From NCBI GenBank assembly GCA_009618505.1, contig WJOQ01000208.1, forward strand, positions 1 to 6,328: DNA of 6,328 nucleotides, given 5' to 3'. Below are positions 1 to 6,072 of the stretch, in pieces. The position numbers and the translations under genes are program-made. Source of the DNA: Clostridia bacterium. GTDB lineage: Bacteria > Aerophobota > Aerophobia > Aerophobales > AE-B3A. Numbering within the stretch: the stretch's first letter is position 1; each line of letters opens with the position of its first letter. Below the pieces are notes generated by a model, which was not told where the DNA came from, searched no databases, and was given only the letters and a program-made list of their open reading frames with translations.

Positions 1-434
1 TGGTAAAAAGCCAATACCCTGTAGCTGATTTTTATATAGGTAATATAAATGTGACACAATACCGTAGTCTTGGTATTGATTATGCTGGTGGTGGAATTGT
101 GGCTACAGCGGAAGATTTGCTGAAATTCATGAGAGCCCTGGTAAAACATGAGATTCTTAGAGAAGATACTTTTGAGAAAATGAAAGATTGGGCTAAATTT
201 TCGATAGGCATTGATTATGGCTATGGATTAATGAATTTCAAAACCATTCCTCTTTTGATGCCGGAAAAATATAATGTTTGGGGAAATGCCGGTTCAATTG
301 GAGCTTTTATGTTCTACCATCCTGCAATGGACATTTACTTAATTGGGAATCTGAATCACTTTCGTTACCATAGCAAAGGTATTAGGTTAATGTTTAAAAC
401 AATTGATATACTTTCAAAATATGTTTGCAGTTAG
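1..434 (+). CDS. Serine hydrolase, beta-lactamase family (class C / penicillin-binding protein-like), C-terminal part only
   Basis: The reading frame is open from base 3 to the TAG at 432-434 with no stop back to the window edge, so the gene starts outside the window. The GTG at 51 is an internal codon, not a start. The visible 143 residues resemble the C-terminal half of the beta-lactamase superfamily: a DYAGGGIVATAEDLLKFM segment (the usual aGGl.sTa.Dl.kf block), a YGYGLMNF strand, then GNAGSIGAF, which sits where the third active-site motif (KTG or HxG) lies. The last strands (MDIYLIGNLNH) and a terminal helix complete the fold. The catalytic SxxK motif would be upstream and cannot be seen. 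Such proteins hydrolyse esters, amides or peptidoglycan peptides; the substrate here is unknown. The usual His of motif three is Asn in this copy. It is followed by a promoter-bearing gap, so it probably does not belong to the sugar operon. Confidence 0.85.
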   Translation, partial: VKSQYPVADFYIGNINVTQYRSLGIDYAGGGIVATAEDLLKFMRALVKHEILREDTFEKMKDWAKFSIGIDYGYGLMNFKTIPLLMPEKYNVWGNAGSIGAFMFYHPAMDIYLIGNLNHFRYHSKGIRLMFKTIDILSKYVCS

Positions 435-507
435 AAAGGTTGCTTGAGAAAGTATACTTCATAATAGCTTTTTCAGTTTCCTGTTTCAGATGATTCAGTT
501 TGAGGAC

Positions 508-535
508 TTGACTTTTTTAAATTTTGTTATATTAT
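508..535 (+). promoter_or_regulatory. Predicted sigma70-type promoter of the GntR regulator gene
   Basis: TTGACT at 508-513 matches the -35 consensus in five of six bases. TATTAT at 530-535 is a fair -10 box, with a 16-base spacer that is almost all A/T. A start site a few bases downstream would fall in the inverted repeat at 538-552, just ahead of the ribosome binding site of the regulator gene. The AT-rich setting makes the exact -10 uncertain, because several overlapping TAT-like hexamers exist at 528-538. Confidence 0.5.
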
Positions 536-537
536 TA

Positions 538-552
538 TCTTGTAAGACAAGA
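538..552. promoter_or_regulatory. Predicted operator for the GntR/FadR-type regulator (autoregulation)
   Basis: The sequence TCTTGT-AAG-ACAAGA is a perfect inverted repeat with 6-base arms and a 3-base centre. Its core TTGTAAGACAA fits the TNGTNNNACNA pattern known for FadR-subfamily GntR regulators (FadR itself uses TGGTNNNACCA). It lies directly after the predicted -10 box and 14 bases before the start codon of a FadR-type regulator, where binding would block transcription. The palindrome is seen in the sequence; binding by the adjacent gene product is inferred. I found no second clear copy in the gaps before the oxidoreductase, the binding protein or the epimerase gene. Confidence 0.55.
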
Positions 553-566
553 ATATGAGGAGATAA

Positions 567-1298
567 ATGGATAAGAAGCCATTCATTAAGGTTAAAATAG
601 AAAAGATATATGTTCAAATTGTTCGTCAAATCGAGGATCTAATTGAGCGAGGTATCCTTAAGCCAGGAGATAAATTACCTTCAGAGCCGGTTTTAGCGGA
701 ACAGTTAGGTACTAGTCGACCTCCCTTAAGAGAAGCACTGAGTGCCTTGGAGATGTTTGGTATAATTGAGAGAAGAGGCCGAACGGGCAGCTTTGTCAAA
801 GCTAATACAGATACTATTCGCCATAAATATCAACTTAGGGAACTTGGTAAGAATGTCTCTCCCTATGAGACATTACAAGCGCGGAAGATTGTGGAGACAG
901 AAATTGTACGTACAGCTGCTGAAACGGCAACCAAAAAGGATATAGAAGCTGTTCAAAAGGCTTTTCAAGAAATGAAAGAAAAGATTGAAAAATCTGGTTC
1001 TTCTTTGACCTTGGAAGACATTATTAGCTCTGACATAAAGTTCCATCTTTCTATTGCAGAAGCAACCCATAACAGTGTTCTTATAGAGACGGTAAGATAT
1101 ATGGTAGCTGGGTTAAGAAAAAAACTGTGGATCGAGATGAAGATACATAATACAGATTTCAGGAAAAGATTCCAGAAACTCTTGTTAGAACATAAGGAGA
1201 TTCTTGATGCTTTGATAAAGAAAGACGGAACGACAATTGGAAAGAAAATGTACGAACACCTAGATATAGCTGAGCGGGAGATGTTCGGAACCTCGTAA
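567..1298 (+). CDS. GntR-family transcriptional regulator, FadR subfamily (FCD ligand domain)
   Basis: This 243-residue protein has the usual length and layout of FadR-type GntR regulators. Residues about 13-77 form the winged helix-turn-helix, with the hallmarks IERGILKPGDKLPSE, LAEQLGTSRPPLREAL (recognition helix about 50-61) and a wing ending in GRTGSFV. Residues about 103-240 are an all-helical FCD domain. Asp156, His160, His209 and His231 sit where FCD proteins bind a metal ion that helps hold a carboxylated ligand. The ATG at 567 is preceded by GAGGAG at about 557-562, a good ribosome binding site. FCD regulators often sense organic acids or sugar acids and act as dimeric repressors. 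Its place at the head of a transporter and oxidoreductase locus suggests local control, and the palindrome just upstream suggests autoregulation. The ligand cannot be inferred. The family assignment is very secure; the regulon is inference. Confidence 0.95.
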   Translation: MDKKPFIKVKIEKIYVQIVRQIEDLIERGILKPGDKLPSEPVLAEQLGTSRPPLREALSALEMFGIIERRGRTGSFVKANTDTIRHKYQLRELGKNVSPYETLQARKIVETEIVRTAAETATKKDIEAVQKAFQEMKEKIEKSGSSLTLEDIISSDIKFHLSIAEATHNSVLIETVRYMVAGLRKKLWIEMKIHNTDFRKRFQKLLLEHKEILDALIKKDGTTIGKKMYEHLDIAEREMFGTS

Positions 1299-1445
1299 GG
1301 AACAGGAGCGCTCGCATACCTATGGGGCTAAATATAATAAGAAAGAAGTAGGAACCATTAAAATAGGATAAAGATAAGCAGAAATTTGATAAAATTGATT
1401 TTTTTCATTTACCGATAATACGGCAATCCGGGATAAGTGCTCAAC

Positions 1446-2588
1446 ATGAAAGAAAAGGTTAGAATAGGGGTAATTGGTCTGGGAGGAATGGGTCAGGAGC
1501 ACATAATCAGAATCAAGGATACTCCTGAGGCAGAACTTACTGCTGTTTCAGATATTGACCCTGAGTTAACAAAAAAGAGTTCTGACCAAAATAAAGTCCC
1601 CGGTTTTGCCGACTATAAAAAACTTTTGGCAAGTACCCTGATTGATGCAGTTCTCATCGCTACTCCTCATTATTTTCATCCTGAAATTGGCATAGCAGCA
1701 ATGGAAGCGGGGATTCACTGTCTTTCCGAGAAGCCGATTGCTGTTTCTGTAGATGCGGCAGATAAGTTCCTGGAAGCAGCCCGTAGAAATAAAAGAGTTT
1801 TTGCAGTGATGTATCAGTACAGGACCTTACCTGAAGTGAGGTTAGCCAGAAAGATCATCGAAAGTGGAAGACTGGGGCAAATAAGGCGAACCTGTATGAT
1901 TGAGCCAAATTACCGAACTCAGGCTTATTATGATAGTGCTGGCTGGCGAGCTACCTGGAAAGGGGAAGGAGGCGGAGTGCTTATAAATCAAGCTCCTCAT
2001 GGAATTGACCTATTTCTCGTTTTGGGTGGTCTACCCAGTAGAGTCACTGCCAGAGAACAGACTCGACTTCATAGGATTGAGGTTGAGGACGAAGCTGCTG
2101 CTTTGTTAGAATACCCTAATAGAGCCTGGGGTTATTACTATACCAGTACCAATGAGGTTCCAGTTGGAGTTTTTATGGAAATTTCTGGTGATAAAGGAAA
2201 GTTAGTTTATCAGAATGGTTTACTCAAGCTTTACTCTCTGAAGAGTCCAATTCCAGAGTTTACTTTTTCTTCCGGAGAAATGTGGGCAAGTCCAGAGGTA
2301 ATAGAAGAGGAGTTAGAACTTCCTCAATGCGAGACCGGACATAAGGAAATTATACGGAACTTCTGTCGTTCTATTCTGTTTGGGGAAAAGTTAATTGCTC
2401 CGGGAGAAGAAGGTATCTGGACTGTTGAGTTCTTTAACGCCCTTATCCTTTCCGGAAAAAAGAATGAACCAGTTGATATTCCGGTTGACCGAGGAGAGTA
2501 TGAAGATCTTTTGCAGAGCTTAAAGAAAATTTCTCGAGAGAAAAAAGTAAAAAAGATAAAAAGAGTTACAGATCCACGTCATCTTTAA
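1446..2588 (+). CDS. Gfo/Idh/MocA family NAD(P)-dependent oxidoreductase
   Basis: This 380-residue protein has the normal length for the family, whose members oxidise or reduce a hydroxyl of sugars, inositols or sugar derivatives with NAD(P). Residues 6-16 hold the Rossmann dinucleotide motif (RIGVIGLGGMG), and an acidic residue after the second strand (SDIDPE) fits cofactor ribose binding. EKP at 95-97 provides the conserved catalytic Lys96. GGGVLINQAPHGIDL at 175-189 provides the conserved His185; Asn181 stands where inositol dehydrogenase-type members have Asp, a variant I recall from other branches of the family. The C-terminal domain (about 130-345) is the usual beta-sheet domain, followed by a lysine-rich tail. 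I prefer ATG 1446 (MKEKVRIGVIG) as start; a GTG three codons upstream at 1437 is possible, and neither has a strong ribosome binding site (GGGA at 1430-1433). Substrate unknown; probably cytoplasmic oxidation of the sugar imported by the neighbouring transporter. Confidence 0.93.
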   Translation: MKEKVRIGVIGLGGMGQEHIIRIKDTPEAELTAVSDIDPELTKKSSDQNKVPGFADYKKLLASTLIDAVLIATPHYFHPEIGIAAMEAGIHCLSEKPIAVSVDAADKFLEAARRNKRVFAVMYQYRTLPEVRLARKIIESGRLGQIRRTCMIEPNYRTQAYYDSAGWRATWKGEGGGVLINQAPHGIDLFLVLGGLPSRVTAREQTRLHRIEVEDEAAALLEYPNRAWGYYYTSTNEVPVGVFMEISGDKGKLVYQNGLLKLYSLKSPIPEFTFSSGEMWASPEVIEEELELPQCETGHKEIIRNFCRSILFGEKLIAPGEEGIWTVEFFNALILSGKKNEPVDIPVDRGEYEDLLQSLKKISREKKVKKIKRVTDPRHL

Positions 2589-2714
2589 ATGGGAATTAGG
2601 TATCTGAAGTATTCAGCTCTTTTGGTTAAGGGAAGAAAAGGAAGAAAGACGACAGAGGTAGTTTTAAGCATTTATAAGTCCATCAAAGAGAAAAGGCAGG
2701 TAAAACTAGCTTAG
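2589..2714 (+). pseudogene. Remnant of the C-terminus of a second Gfo/Idh/MocA oxidoreductase
   Basis: Directly after the TAA of the oxidoreductase gene, an ATG opens a 41-codon frame in the same phase that ends at TAG 2712-2714. Its second half, GRKTTEVVLSIYKSIKEK followed by RQVKL, looks like the last helix and strand of many Gfo/Idh/MocA proteins (pattern GxxxxEvvlaiykSaxxgkpVkl). It aligns without gaps to residues 323-345 of the complete neighbour (GIWTVEFFNALILSGKK...VDI), sharing Gly, Thr, Glu, Ser, Lys and Val at matching places. The first part (RYLKYSALLVKGRK) resembles the short loop before this helix. No NAD-binding or catalytic part is present and there is no ribosome binding site of its own, so a decayed tandem paralogue is the simplest reading. 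A chance ORF or a small translated peptide cannot be ruled out. Confidence 0.5.
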
Positions 2715-2798
2715 AAGATAGAAGCTTGAGCTTAAGGCCAAAAGGGGGTGAGAAGTGAGGAAGGCCAACCGGGACAGGAGAAGATTTTTTGAGAGAAA

Positions 2799-2810
2799 GA
2801 TAAGTTTATC
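2799..2810. repeat. Short inverted repeat upstream of the binding-protein gene
   Basis: GATAA-GT-TTATC is a perfect inverted repeat with 5-base arms, lying 22 bases before the ATG of the binding-protein gene and just upstream of its ribosome binding site. It does not match the FadR-type operator pattern seen at 538-552. It could be an operator for another regulator, a weak hairpin in the leader, or chance in A/T-rich DNA. Confidence 0.2.
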
Positions 2811-2832
2811 CCATTGAAGGAGGGAGAAAAAG

Positions 2833-4155
2833 ATGAAAAGAAGAAGTATTGTCAGTGTGGCGTGTTTGGTGATGTTTGTCCTGATGCTTTTTTCTGGCGC
2901 GTCGGCTGCGGTAAAAGAGATAACCATTTGGACCTGGGGAGCCCCTGACGCCGTGATACTCGGGCTTATAGAAAATAGCTGGCCGTTGATGGAGAAAGAA
3001 TTCGGGGTCAAAATCAAACATGAGCTTTTTCCCGGGATTAGTGAGACTGAGTTTGTGACCAAAGTCGTAAATGCCGTGCGCTTCGGGACCGGGCCAGATT
3101 TAATAGAAGCAAATGCCATCACGCTGAGCACCCTGGCATCCCAGGGATTTTTGGAACCTGTACCTGCATCGGTAGTGGAGTCGTTACAAGAAAAACTCTT
3201 ACCCTCTTACAAAAATGCACCCTATTTGTGGGATGAGGACGGCTACAAGAAACCGTTCATGGGCGCAATCGTAAGGGATGCAGGTGGTCAGATAGTTTGG
3301 TGGAACGAAGAGATGTATAAGGAAGCGGGCTTGGATAGGTCTCCCCGAACCTGGGATGAGGTGTTCGAATTTGGCAAAAAGTTGACCAAGTATGGTGCTG
3401 ATGGTTTAATTGAAATAAGTGGCTTCTTTGTTAGAACAGCTGGACATGGGGGCGGCATTGGGGACAAATTCACCCCCTATTTCCTTTCTGCTGGAGGCGG
3501 AAGTCTACTCAAAATTGAGAATGAAAAGGTCAAAGCAAATTTCAATAGCTCAGCCGGAATTGCTGCAGCGCAGTTTTACTTAGATGTGCTGTACAAATAC
3601 AATATTGATGCAATCGGGATACCGGGAGATGTTGGTGGTTGGGAGAAAGGACAAACTGCCACGGTGAGTGCACGAAGGTTTTGGGTACCCCTGGACGTTA
3701 AACGAAATGCACCAGATATGTATTCCAAGCTAAGGGCAGGACCCATTCCGGTCGCCCGGGAAGGGATGAAAAGTATCACTACCTCCCATATCTATGGTTT
3801 AACTGTGAATCCCACTATCGACTCTGAGACAAAAGAGTTTATCTGGAAGCTCTGTGAAAGACTCAACCAGTTCGATATGGTAAAACTGCGGACAATCGAT
3901 ACTATGAACTGGCTTCCTTACAGGGAAGCGGTAATAGAAGCTCCCTTCACTGAAGAATTGTGGCAAGAGGTTCTGAAGTCCAGCCAGAACACTATACCTC
4001 GTCTCGAGGCTCCTAAATTCTCGGTGGTCCAGGCCATATTGGGAGATCAGTTGAATCTTATCTTTGCCAAGGAAAAGAGTATTGAAGCGGGCCTATCTAC
4101 TGCGGCAGAGGAAATTATTGAACTTTACGAAGATGTTATGCTGAAAGAGCTTTAA
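2833..4155 (+). CDS. Sugar ABC transporter substrate-binding protein (family 1)
   Basis: This 440-residue secreted protein would capture a sugar or sugar derivative in the periplasm and pass it to the two permeases encoded next. Residues 1-25 are a classical signal peptide (MKRR, a hydrophobic stretch, then Ala-Ser-Ala), with likely cleavage between 25 and 26. There is no lipobox cysteine, so it should be a soluble periplasmic protein, not a lipoprotein. The mature protein starts with the typical strand KEITIWTWG. GTGPDLIEANAITLSTLASQG (GPDL block, about 77-98) and WWNEEMYKEAGL (156-167) followed by PRTWDEVFEFGKKL are hallmarks of family 1 extracellular solute-binding proteins. The ATG is preceded by AAGGAGG at 2817-2823, nine bases away, the strongest ribosome binding site in the window, consistent with the high level needed for a binding protein. 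A stem-loop follows nine bases after the stop. Many aromatic residues (Trp, Tyr) fit sugar stacking, but the ligand is unknown. Confidence 0.95.
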   Translation: MKRRSIVSVACLVMFVLMLFSGASAAVKEITIWTWGAPDAVILGLIENSWPLMEKEFGVKIKHELFPGISETEFVTKVVNAVRFGTGPDLIEANAITLSTLASQGFLEPVPASVVESLQEKLLPSYKNAPYLWDEDGYKKPFMGAIVRDAGGQIVWWNEEMYKEAGLDRSPRTWDEVFEFGKKLTKYGADGLIEISGFFVRTAGHGGGIGDKFTPYFLSAGGGSLLKIENEKVKANFNSSAGIAAAQFYLDVLYKYNIDAIGIPGDVGGWEKGQTATVSARRFWVPLDVKRNAPDMYSKLRAGPIPVAREGMKSITTSHIYGLTVNPTIDSETKEFIWKLCERLNQFDMVKLRTIDTMNWLPYREAVIEAPFTEELWQEVLKSSQNTIPRLEAPKFSVVQAILGDQLNLIFAKEKSIEAGLSTAAEEIIELYEDVMLKEL

Positions 4156-4164
4156 ATAGGCTAA

Positions 4165-4199
4165 CCTGCATTCCCTGCTTTCAGGGTAGGGAATGCAGG
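4165..4199 (+). promoter_or_regulatory. Intercistronic stem-loop between binding protein and first permease
   Basis: CCTGCATTCCC (4165-4175) and GGGAATGCAGG (4189-4199) are perfect 11-base complements around a 13-base loop. Inside, CCCTG (4173-4177) can instead pair with CAGGG (4182-4186) over a CTTT loop, giving an alternative 13-pair stem with a 5-base bulge. No run of T follows, so it is not a standard intrinsic terminator that would end the operon. In other transport operons (for example malE-malF), stem-loops at this place protect the upstream binding-protein message and lower permease expression; that role is inferred here. The 3' arm contains the ATG at 4193, one candidate start for the next gene, so the structure could also hinder translation from it. 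Confidence 0.75.
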
Positions 4200-4216
4200 G
4201 AAAGAAGAGTTTGGCC

Positions 4217-5083
4217 ATGTTCGCTAAAAGCTTAAAGAAACGAGAAGCAAGAGTCGCGTTCTCATTTATTTCTCCAGTTCTAGTTTTGTATGCGGTTTTC
4301 TTTTGGGTACCGTTAATACTTATTGTTATGGTTAGTTTTACGAAATGGGATATGTTTAAACCTATGAAATTTGTAGGGTTAGCCAATTACTATAAACTAT
4401 TCGCAGATCCCTATTTTTTGAAAGCTTTCCTAATATCTTCAGTCTATGCCGTATCAAGCGTTGGTTTGTTAATTTTTTTCGGACTGTGCTTTGCTGTTTT
4501 ATTTAACAGACCGGGATTAATTCCTTTCTTAGGGAGAATGCTTTTCTTCATGAGCGCAATTTTACCTTTGATATCGGCGGGAGCCATTTGGGTATGGATT
4601 ACAGGTCCTGAATCTTATTCGGGGTTAAACTCGCTGATGAGTTTTTTAGGTATGGGTAGAGGAAGATGGCTAGCTGGATCGAATACAGCCCTGCTCTGTG
4701 TTATAGGATTTGCTGTCTGGCACGGGACAGGGCTTAATACCTTGATGTACACCGCAGGACTACGAGGGATACCTTCCGTGTACATCGATGCTGCAAAGAT
4801 AGATGGAGCCTCCGGGTTTCATATCATAAGATACATCATAATCCCCTTGCTTAGACCCATTACTCTCTTTTTAGTTGTGACCAATTTGATAGCCGGTTTT
4901 AATGCATTTACCCCCATTTGGTTTTTGACTAAAGGGGGTCCAGGAACAGCTACCAGAATTCTGCCTACATATATTTACCAATTTGGATTTAACCGATTTC
5001 GGTTTGGATTCGCCTCGGCTTCAGCTATTGTGCTGATTGGAATAGTGCTTATTTTCACCTACATTCGTCTGAGGAAACTCTAA
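4217..5083 (+). CDS. Sugar ABC transporter permease, MalF/UgpA type
   Basis: This inner-membrane protein of 288 residues (from ATG 4217) is one of the two subunits of the transport channel. It has about six hydrophobic segments, the first at about 14-36 (FSFISPVLVLYAVFFWVPLI). The cytoplasmic EAA loop that docks the ATPase lies at about 189-214 (YIDAAKIDGASGFHIIRY, ending in IPLLRP). The segment LTKGGPGTATRILPTYIYQ and a final GFASASAIVLI helix are typical of MalF/UgpA-like sugar permeases of normal length. An in-frame ATG at 4193 would add eight residues and has AGGG at 4183-4186, but it lies in the 3' arm of the 4165-4199 stem. ATG 4217 leaves the stem free, gives a family-like short N-terminus and starts MFAKSLK, much like MFGKSLK of the next permease; its ribosome binding site (GAAGAG, 4204-4209) is weak. 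Function is certain; start is moderately so. Confidence 0.93.
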   Translation: MFAKSLKKREARVAFSFISPVLVLYAVFFWVPLILIVMVSFTKWDMFKPMKFVGLANYYKLFADPYFLKAFLISSVYAVSSVGLLIFFGLCFAVLFNRPGLIPFLGRMLFFMSAILPLISAGAIWVWITGPESYSGLNSLMSFLGMGRGRWLAGSNTALLCVIGFAVWHGTGLNTLMYTAGLRGIPSVYIDAAKIDGASGFHIIRYIIIPLLRPITLFLVVTNLIAGFNAFTPIWFLTKGGPGTATRILPTYIYQFGFNRFRFGFASASAIVLIGIVLIFTYIRLRKL

Positions 5084-5928
5084 TGTTCGGAAAGTCCTTA
5101 AAATCTTGGTTAATAAACATAACCATCCTTGCATTAATTGCTGGTTGGATAATAATACCTTGGATGTACGGATTTGGAATGGCCTTCATGCCTAATGAAG
5201 AGCTTTACAAGGTTCCGCCCAATATAATTCCCCGTAATCCTACCTTAGCCAATTTTAGAACGGTGATGGAATCCTTGAGCATCTCACGCCTGTATCTTAA
5301 TACCTTCCTATCGGCAGGAATGGCAGTAACTTGTACTCTGTTTTTCTCTACCCTGGCAGGATATGCATTTGCTAAACTTCGCTTCTTTGCTAAGAACGAA
5401 CTGTTTATACTTTGCATTTTGAAATTAATGATACCCGAGGCTGCTCTGGTCATTCCCTGGTTTTATATTGTAGGAAAATTGGGACTTATTGATACAGTCA
5501 CAGCAATAGCCCTACCCAGCTTGATTGGCGTCTGGTCAATATTTTTTATGCGACAGTACATATCTTCTATACCCGATACTTTGATTGATGCTGCAAGGAT
5601 AGATGGATGCTCAGAGATGGGGGTCTTCTGGCGGATAATTTTACCGGTAATTAAACCTGCCATAGGAGCGCTTATAATTGTCAATTTTATGTTTGCCTGG
5701 AATTGGTTCTTATGGCCACTAGTAGTGCTGCAGTCAAACACAAACTTTACCATGAACCTGGGTCTTCACTTTATTCGGTGGCTGGAAATGGGAGGAGGAG
5801 AGAATCCTACTGACTATGGGGCATTGATGGCTATCTCTTTTCTTTACACTATGCCATTTATGATAATCTATTTAATTTTCCAGCGCTTCTTCATTGAATC
5901 TATTACCTTGACCGGTTTGAAGGAATAA
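5083..5928 (+). CDS. Sugar ABC transporter permease, MalG/UgpE type
   Basis: This 281-residue inner-membrane protein is the second channel subunit and partners the preceding permease. Its ATG shares one base with the stop codon of that gene (TAATG), a sign of translational coupling; GAGGA at 5071-5075 is the ribosome binding site. About six membrane segments are visible, the first at about 10-33 (WLINITILALIAGWIIIPWM). The periplasmic stretch after it (PNIIPRNPTLANFRTVM) is characteristic of MalG-like proteins. The EAA loop lies at about 167-192 (LIDAARIDGCSEMGVFWR, ending in LPVIKP). The C-terminus FQRFFIESITLTGLKE matches the usual short tail of the family, so the protein is complete. No ATP-binding subunit follows within the window; such transporters often share one ATPase encoded elsewhere. 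Confidence 0.95.
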   Translation: MFGKSLKSWLINITILALIAGWIIIPWMYGFGMAFMPNEELYKVPPNIIPRNPTLANFRTVMESLSISRLYLNTFLSAGMAVTCTLFFSTLAGYAFAKLRFFAKNELFILCILKLMIPEAALVIPWFYIVGKLGLIDTVTAIALPSLIGVWSIFFMRQYISSIPDTLIDAARIDGCSEMGVFWRIILPVIKPAIGALIIVNFMFAWNWFLWPLVVLQSNTNFTMNLGLHFIRWLEMGGGENPTDYGALMAISFLYTMPFMIIYLIFQRFFIESITLTGLKE

Positions 5929-6015
5929 TTAAACCAGGAAAAGATCCTCCTTTATTCATATAAGTCAAGCAGCAACAAGGATTATCAGCATCTTCGACGC
6001 CGATTCAAGAACGCT

Positions 6016-6030
6016 GGCAGTTATTCTGCC
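6016..6030 (+). other. Short hairpin in the gap between permease and epimerase genes
   Basis: GGCAG-TTATT-CTGCC is a perfect 5-base stem with a 5-base loop, in the 144-base gap after the second permease. A second weak hairpin follows (GAAAG 6032-6036 with CTTTC 6043-6047). Neither is followed by a clean T run, so I do not call a terminator. They may adjust transcript stability or readthrough into the epimerase gene, or may be chance. Confidence 0.25.
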
Positions 6031-6072
6031 TGAAAGCCAAGACTTTCTTTCCTAATCATAAAGGAGTTTAAA

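Noticed and set aside
471..501. Three spaced TTCAG repeats
   Set aside because: Very short, unevenly spaced (13 and 9 bases) and without flanking similarity; no basis for a binding-site array or CRISPR.
1306..1313. GAGCGCTC palindrome just after the regulator stop codon, considered as a terminator
   Set aside because: It has no loop and no T run, so it does not form an intrinsic terminator.
1333..1338. Perfect TATAAT hexamer upstream of the oxidoreductase gene
   Set aside because: No acceptable -35 box lies 16-18 bases upstream (the sequence there is GC-rich, near GCTCGC), and there is no extended -10 TG. It may be a promoter element, but the support is too thin in A/T-rich DNA.
2734..2768. 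Two copies of AAGGCCAA 27 bases apart before the binding-protein gene
   Set aside because: Only eight bases, two copies and no further array; likely chance in purine-rich leader DNA.
2706..3131. A 141-codon open frame on the minus strand across the start of the binding-protein gene
   Set aside because: It lies antisense to a secure gene with a strong ribosome binding site and signal peptide, and its translation shows no recognisable domain.
4093..4386. Minus-strand open frame across the binding protein-permease junction
   Set aside because: It is antisense to two well-supported genes and passes through the stem-loop; its composition looks like a reverse shadow of coding DNA.
5936..5948. AGGA-AAAGA-TCCT hairpin after the second permease, considered as a terminator
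   Set aside because: The four-base stem is too weak and is followed by only a brief T stretch.
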